Shown here piece after piece: positions 42,437-45,361 of a DNA stretch of 45,361 nt (positions are counted from its first letter, which is position 1; the number at the start of each line of letters is the position of its first letter). A program made the translations under genes and the position numbers. This DNA is from JAMXLO01 sp041487355 (GTDB lineage: Bacteria > Pseudomonadota > Alphaproteobacteria > Acetobacterales > Acetobacteraceae), in contig JBGPND010000016.1 of the NCBI GenBank assembly GCA_041487355.1, forward strand, positions 1-45,361. The letters are read 5' to 3'. Below the pieces are notes generated by a model. The model saw only the letters and a list, made by a program, of their open reading frames with translations, did not search any database and was not told where the DNA came from.

Positions 42437-45361
42437 CTACTCCTCGTCCGACGCAAGCAGGGCAGCATTGCCGCCGGCCGCCGCGGTATTGACGGAAACC
42501 ACCCGCTCCTCGGCAAAGCGAAACAGCGTGATGGGTCCGCCGGCCTTCGGGCCGGTGCCCGACAGCCCGCGACCGCCGAATGGTTGCACGCCGACCACCG
42601 CGCCGACCTGGTTGCGGTTGACATAGGTATTGCCGATGCGCAGCCGATCGGCGATGCGGCGCTGGGTTGCCTCGATGCGGCTGTGGATCCCGAGTGTCAG
42701 GCCGTAGCCGGTGGCATCGATCGCATCGAGCAATTCGTCCAGCCGGTCGGCGGCGTAGCGGACGATGCACAGAACGGGGCCGAAGATCTCCGCCTGGAGT
42801 TCGCTCGCGTGGTGCAGCAGGAAGCCACGCGGCGCGAAGAAACTGCCGTGCTCCGTGCCGGGCGGCAGAGGCAGCGCGAACAGCTTCGTGCCAAGCTGCG
42901 CCGCGGCGCGTTCGAGCGATGCGCGTGCGTCGTCGTCGATCACCGGACCGACATCGGTCGCCGGATCCAACGGATCGCCGATGCGCAGCGTTTCCGCCGC
43001 GCCGCGCAGCATGCGCAGCACGCGGTCGGCGATATCGTCCTGCAGGCACAGCAGGCGCAGCGCGGAGCAGCGCTGGCCGGCGGAACCGAACGCACTGGTG
43101 AGCACGTCCGCGACCACCTGCTCGGCCAGTGCCGAACTGTCGACGATCATGGCGTTGATGCCGCCGGTTTCGGCGACGAACGGAATCAGCGGCCCGGACC
43201 GCGCGGCGAGCGATTTCGCGATCATCTGCGCGGTGTCCGTGCCGCCGGTGAAGGCGACGCCGGCGATGCGCTTGTCGCTCACCAGCGCCTGGCCGACTGC
43301 GCCATCTCCCGGGAGCAGTGCAAGTGCGGTGCGCGGCACACCGGCCTCGAGCAGCAGCGCCACGGCGCGTGCCGCGACGAGCGGCGTCTGTTCCGCCGAT
43401 TTCGCGGCCACCGCGTTGCCGGCGGCGAGTGCCGCGGCGACCTGGCCGGTGAAGATCGCGAGGGGAAAGTTCCACGGCGAGATGGCGGCGAACACGCCGC
43501 GCCCGCCGAGCTGCCAGGTATTGCGCTCGCCGGTCGGGCCGGCCAGTTCGCGCGGGGTGGCGAAGTCGCTTCGCGCGTGCAGCGCATACCAGCGGCAATA
43601 GTCGGCAGCCTCGCGAATTTCGGCGATGCCGTCCGGTAGGGTCTTGCCGCCTTCGCGCGCGAGCAGGAACAGCAGTTCGTCGCGCGCCGCCTCGATCAGA
43701 TCGGCGGCGCGTTCCAGCACATTGGCGCGATGCGCACCGCCCGCCATGTCCCAGTCGCGCCAGCCATGCGCGAGCAGCTCGAGTTCCGCGTCGATCTCGC
43801 CAGGACCCGCATCTTCGATTGCCCCGACCAGCATGCGGCGATCGGCTGGGTTGCGAATTTCCCGCGTGCCGGTGCTGTCCCGCGTGCGATCGGCGTGGCG
43901 GTGGATCGCGGCGAGCAGCGCGGGTGTTGTCGCACGGTCGGCGAGGTCGACGCCGGCGGAATTGCGCCGGTCCGGATAGAGATCGCGTGGCAGGCGAATG
44001 CGCGGATTGCCGCTGACGCCGAGGGTGCGCAACCGGCTCACGGGGTCTGCAACGATTGCCTCTTCGGGCACTGACGGATCGACCAGGCGATGCACGAAAC
44101 TGGTATTGGCGCCGTTCTCCAGCAGCCGCCGCACCAGATAGGCGAGCAGGTCCTCGTGCGTGCCGACCGGCGCGTAGACGCGCACCGGGCAGGCGGCGTC
44201 GTGATACAGCGCCTCGCCCATGCCGTGCAGGCGCTGCATCTCGAAGTCGGTTTCCCCGGCCGGTTCGCCGGGGCGGGCGCCCGCGCATTCGAGAATGAAA
44301 GCCAGACTGTGTGCATTGTGGGTGGCGAAGGCGGAATAGAGAGCGTCCCGGCATTCCAGCATGCGCCGCGCACAGGCGAGCCAGCTCACATCGGTCGCGG
44401 CCTTGCGGGTGAACACCGGATAGTCGGGATGGCCCTGCACCTGCGCCAGCTTGATTTCGCTGTCCCAGTAAGCGCCTTTCACCAGCCGCGTCGGAATGCG
44501 GTGCCGCAGCCGCCTGGCGATTGCGGCAACCCAGTCGATCACCGCCAGTGCTCGCTTCTGATAGGCCTGCACCGCGAGACCGAGCCCGTCCCAGCCGGCA
44601 AGTCTGGGATCCGCCAGCACGCCGGCGAACACGTCGAGGCTGATGTCCAGCCTGTCGGCCTCCTCCGCATCCACGGTGAGCCCGATATTCGCTGCCTTCG
44701 CCGCCAGGGCGAGCGCGGTCAGCGTTGCGATCAGCGCCGGTACGCAGCGGGCCGCCTGCAACGGTTCGTAGCGCGGATGCAGCGCCGAGAGCTTTACCGA
44801 GATGCCGGGTCCCTCGATCGGTCCGCGATCCGCGGCGGCGCGACCGATGGCACCGATCGCATTGGTGTACGCAACAAGGTAGCGTTCGGCATCTTCGTGC
44901 GTCTTCGCCGCCTCACCCAGCATGTCGAAGCTATAGCGCCAGCGGCGTCCCTCGGCGGTGTTCGCGCGCGACAGCGCCTCGGTGATCGTGCGGCCCATGA
45001 CGAACTGGCGGGCGAGTACGCGCATGCCCCGGCGCAACGCGGTGCGGATCACCGGTTCGCCGATCCGCCGGATCATGCCGCCGATCGCCGCCTGGACGCC
45101 GCCTTGCGCCTCATCGAGCGTCAGCACGCGGCCGGTCAGCATGAACGCCCAGGCGGAGGCATTCACCGCGAGGCTGTCGCCGTGGCCGAGATGCTTCTGC
45201 CAGTCGGCCGCGGCGATGCGGTCCTCGATCAGCGCATCGGCGGTCGCGGCGTCCGGGATGCGCAGCAGCGCTTCGGCGAGGCAAAGCAGCGCCACGCCTT
45301 CGGCGGTGCCGAGGCCGTACTCGGCGAGGAAGTCGGTGACGTCGGCGCCAGGCTTGTGCGC
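42437..45361 (-). CDS. putA: Bifunctional proline dehydrogenase/L-glutamate-gamma-semialdehyde dehydrogenase PutA, N-terminus outside the window
   Basis: At least 974 residues. The frame is open to the window edge, so any N-terminal DNA-binding domain is unseen. The proline dehydrogenase barrel includes the PutA-type KGAYWDSEIK, FATHNAHS and YAPVGTHEDLLAYL. A linker leads to the aldehyde dehydrogenase with catalytic Cys in GSAGQRCSALR and Glu in VAETGG, ending shortly after LSGTGPKAGGP. There is no extra C-terminal domain, so it is of the shorter PutA class. The enzyme oxidises proline to glutamate using FAD then NAD+, with channelling between the two sites. It lies upstream of dgoK in the same direction, separated by a repeat. 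Confidence 0.95.
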   Translation of the reverse strand, partial: AHKPGADVTDFLAEYGLGTAEGVALLCLAEALLRIPDAATADALIEDRIAAADWQKHLGHGDSLAVNASAWAFMLTGRVLTLDEAQGGVQAAIGGMIRRIGEPVIRTALRRGMRVLARQFVMGRTITEALSRANTAEGRRWRYSFDMLGEAAKTHEDAERYLVAYTNAIGAIGRAAADRGPIEGPGISVKLSALHPRYEPLQAARCVPALIATLTALALAAKAANIGLTVDAEEADRLDISLDVFAGVLADPRLAGWDGLGLAVQAYQKRALAVIDWVAAIARRLRHRIPTRLVKGAYWDSEIKLAQVQGHPDYPVFTRKAATDVSWLACARRMLECRDALYSAFATHNAHSLAFILECAGARPGEPAGETDFEMQRLHGMGEALYHDAACPVRVYAPVGTHEDLLAYLVRRLLENGANTSFVHRLVDPSVPEEAIVADPVSRLRTLGVSGNPRIRLPRDLYPDRRNSAGVDLADRATTPALLAAIHRHADRTRDSTGTREIRNPADRRMLVGAIEDAGPGEIDAELELLAHGWRDWDMAGGAHRANVLERAADLIEAARDELLFLLAREGGKTLPDGIAEIREAADYCRWYALHARSDFATPRELAGPTGERNTWQLGGRGVFAAISPWNFPLAIFTGQVAAALAAGNAVAAKSAEQTPLVAARAVALLLEAGVPRTALALLPGDGAVGQALVSDKRIAGVAFTGGTDTAQMIAKSLAARSGPLIPFVAETGGINAMIVDSSALAEQVVADVLTSAFGSAGQRCSALRLLCLQDDIADRVLRMLRGAAETLRIGDPLDPATDVGPVIDDDARASLERAAAQLGTKLFALPLPPGTEHGSFFAPRGFLLHHASELQAEIFGPVLCIVRYAADRLDELLDAIDATGYGLTLGIHSRIEATQRRIADRLRIGNTYVNRNQVGAVVGVQPFGGRGLSGTGPKAGGPITLFRFAEERVVSVNTAAAGGNAALLASDEE

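Overview
The window is a GC-rich (roughly two-thirds G+C by eye) bacterial chromosome segment. The F0 ATP synthase cluster atpI-atpB-atpE-atpF'-atpF stands alone without F1 genes. That arrangement, the dense GC-rich extragenic palindromes and the peptide/sugar ABC systems point to an alphaproteobacterium, probably Rhodospirillales/Acetobacteraceae-like. The order-level placement is inference. I see no tRNA, rRNA, CRISPR array, phage gene or transposase, and no recognisable transcription factor gene.

Region by region. Positions 1-9.4 kb hold the end of an amidohydrolase, a ketopantoate-reductase-like gene, a molybdopterin oxidoreductase, and a five-gene peptide-type ABC importer reading the other way. 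Positions 9.4-19.5 kb are a mosaic: a possible truncated importer-operon gene, a NYN/LabA-like gene broken by a palindromic element, a CocE-type hydrolase, an internally duplicated DUF2061-like membrane protein, a PPP-type phosphatase, a Uma2 nuclease-like protein, an unrecognised 533-residue protein behind an FNR/FixK-type box, a leucine-rich-repeat protein and a TauD-type dioxygenase. Positions 19.7-24.8 kb are housekeeping: ychF, pth, the L25 gene and the F0 cluster. Positions 24.9-28.1 kb form a tightly overlapping operon of hydantoinase, small protein and TTC38-like TPR protein. Positions 28.3-29.4 kb carry a DUF433 antitoxin with a toxin gene that contains an in-frame TGA. An AIM24-family protein and a DauA-like FAD oxidase follow.

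The last 14 kb, all on the minus strand, read in transcription order as putA, dgoK-dgoA, pcaH-pcaG, a pcaB-like lyase, two paralogous Tat-exported solute-binding proteins, two CUT1-type permeases and their ATPase. This looks like a catabolic island for an aromatic or sugar-acid substrate, proline and an imported solute. A near-identical FNR/FixK-type box precedes both pcaH and the unknown 533-residue gene, each with class II activator spacing to a plausible -10.

The most distinctive feature is the set of palindromic repeat families, whose copies are not confined to intergenic DNA. One 168-bp element with 11-bp terminal inverted repeats and a 3-bp target duplication sits inside the NYN gene, in phase but bringing a stop. 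A second family (121 bp plus a 2-bp duplication) sits in phase near the start of the small operon protein and adds about 41 residues. A third supplies the C-terminus and stop codon of the DgoA aldolase. A half copy supplies the apparent start of the leucine-rich-repeat gene.
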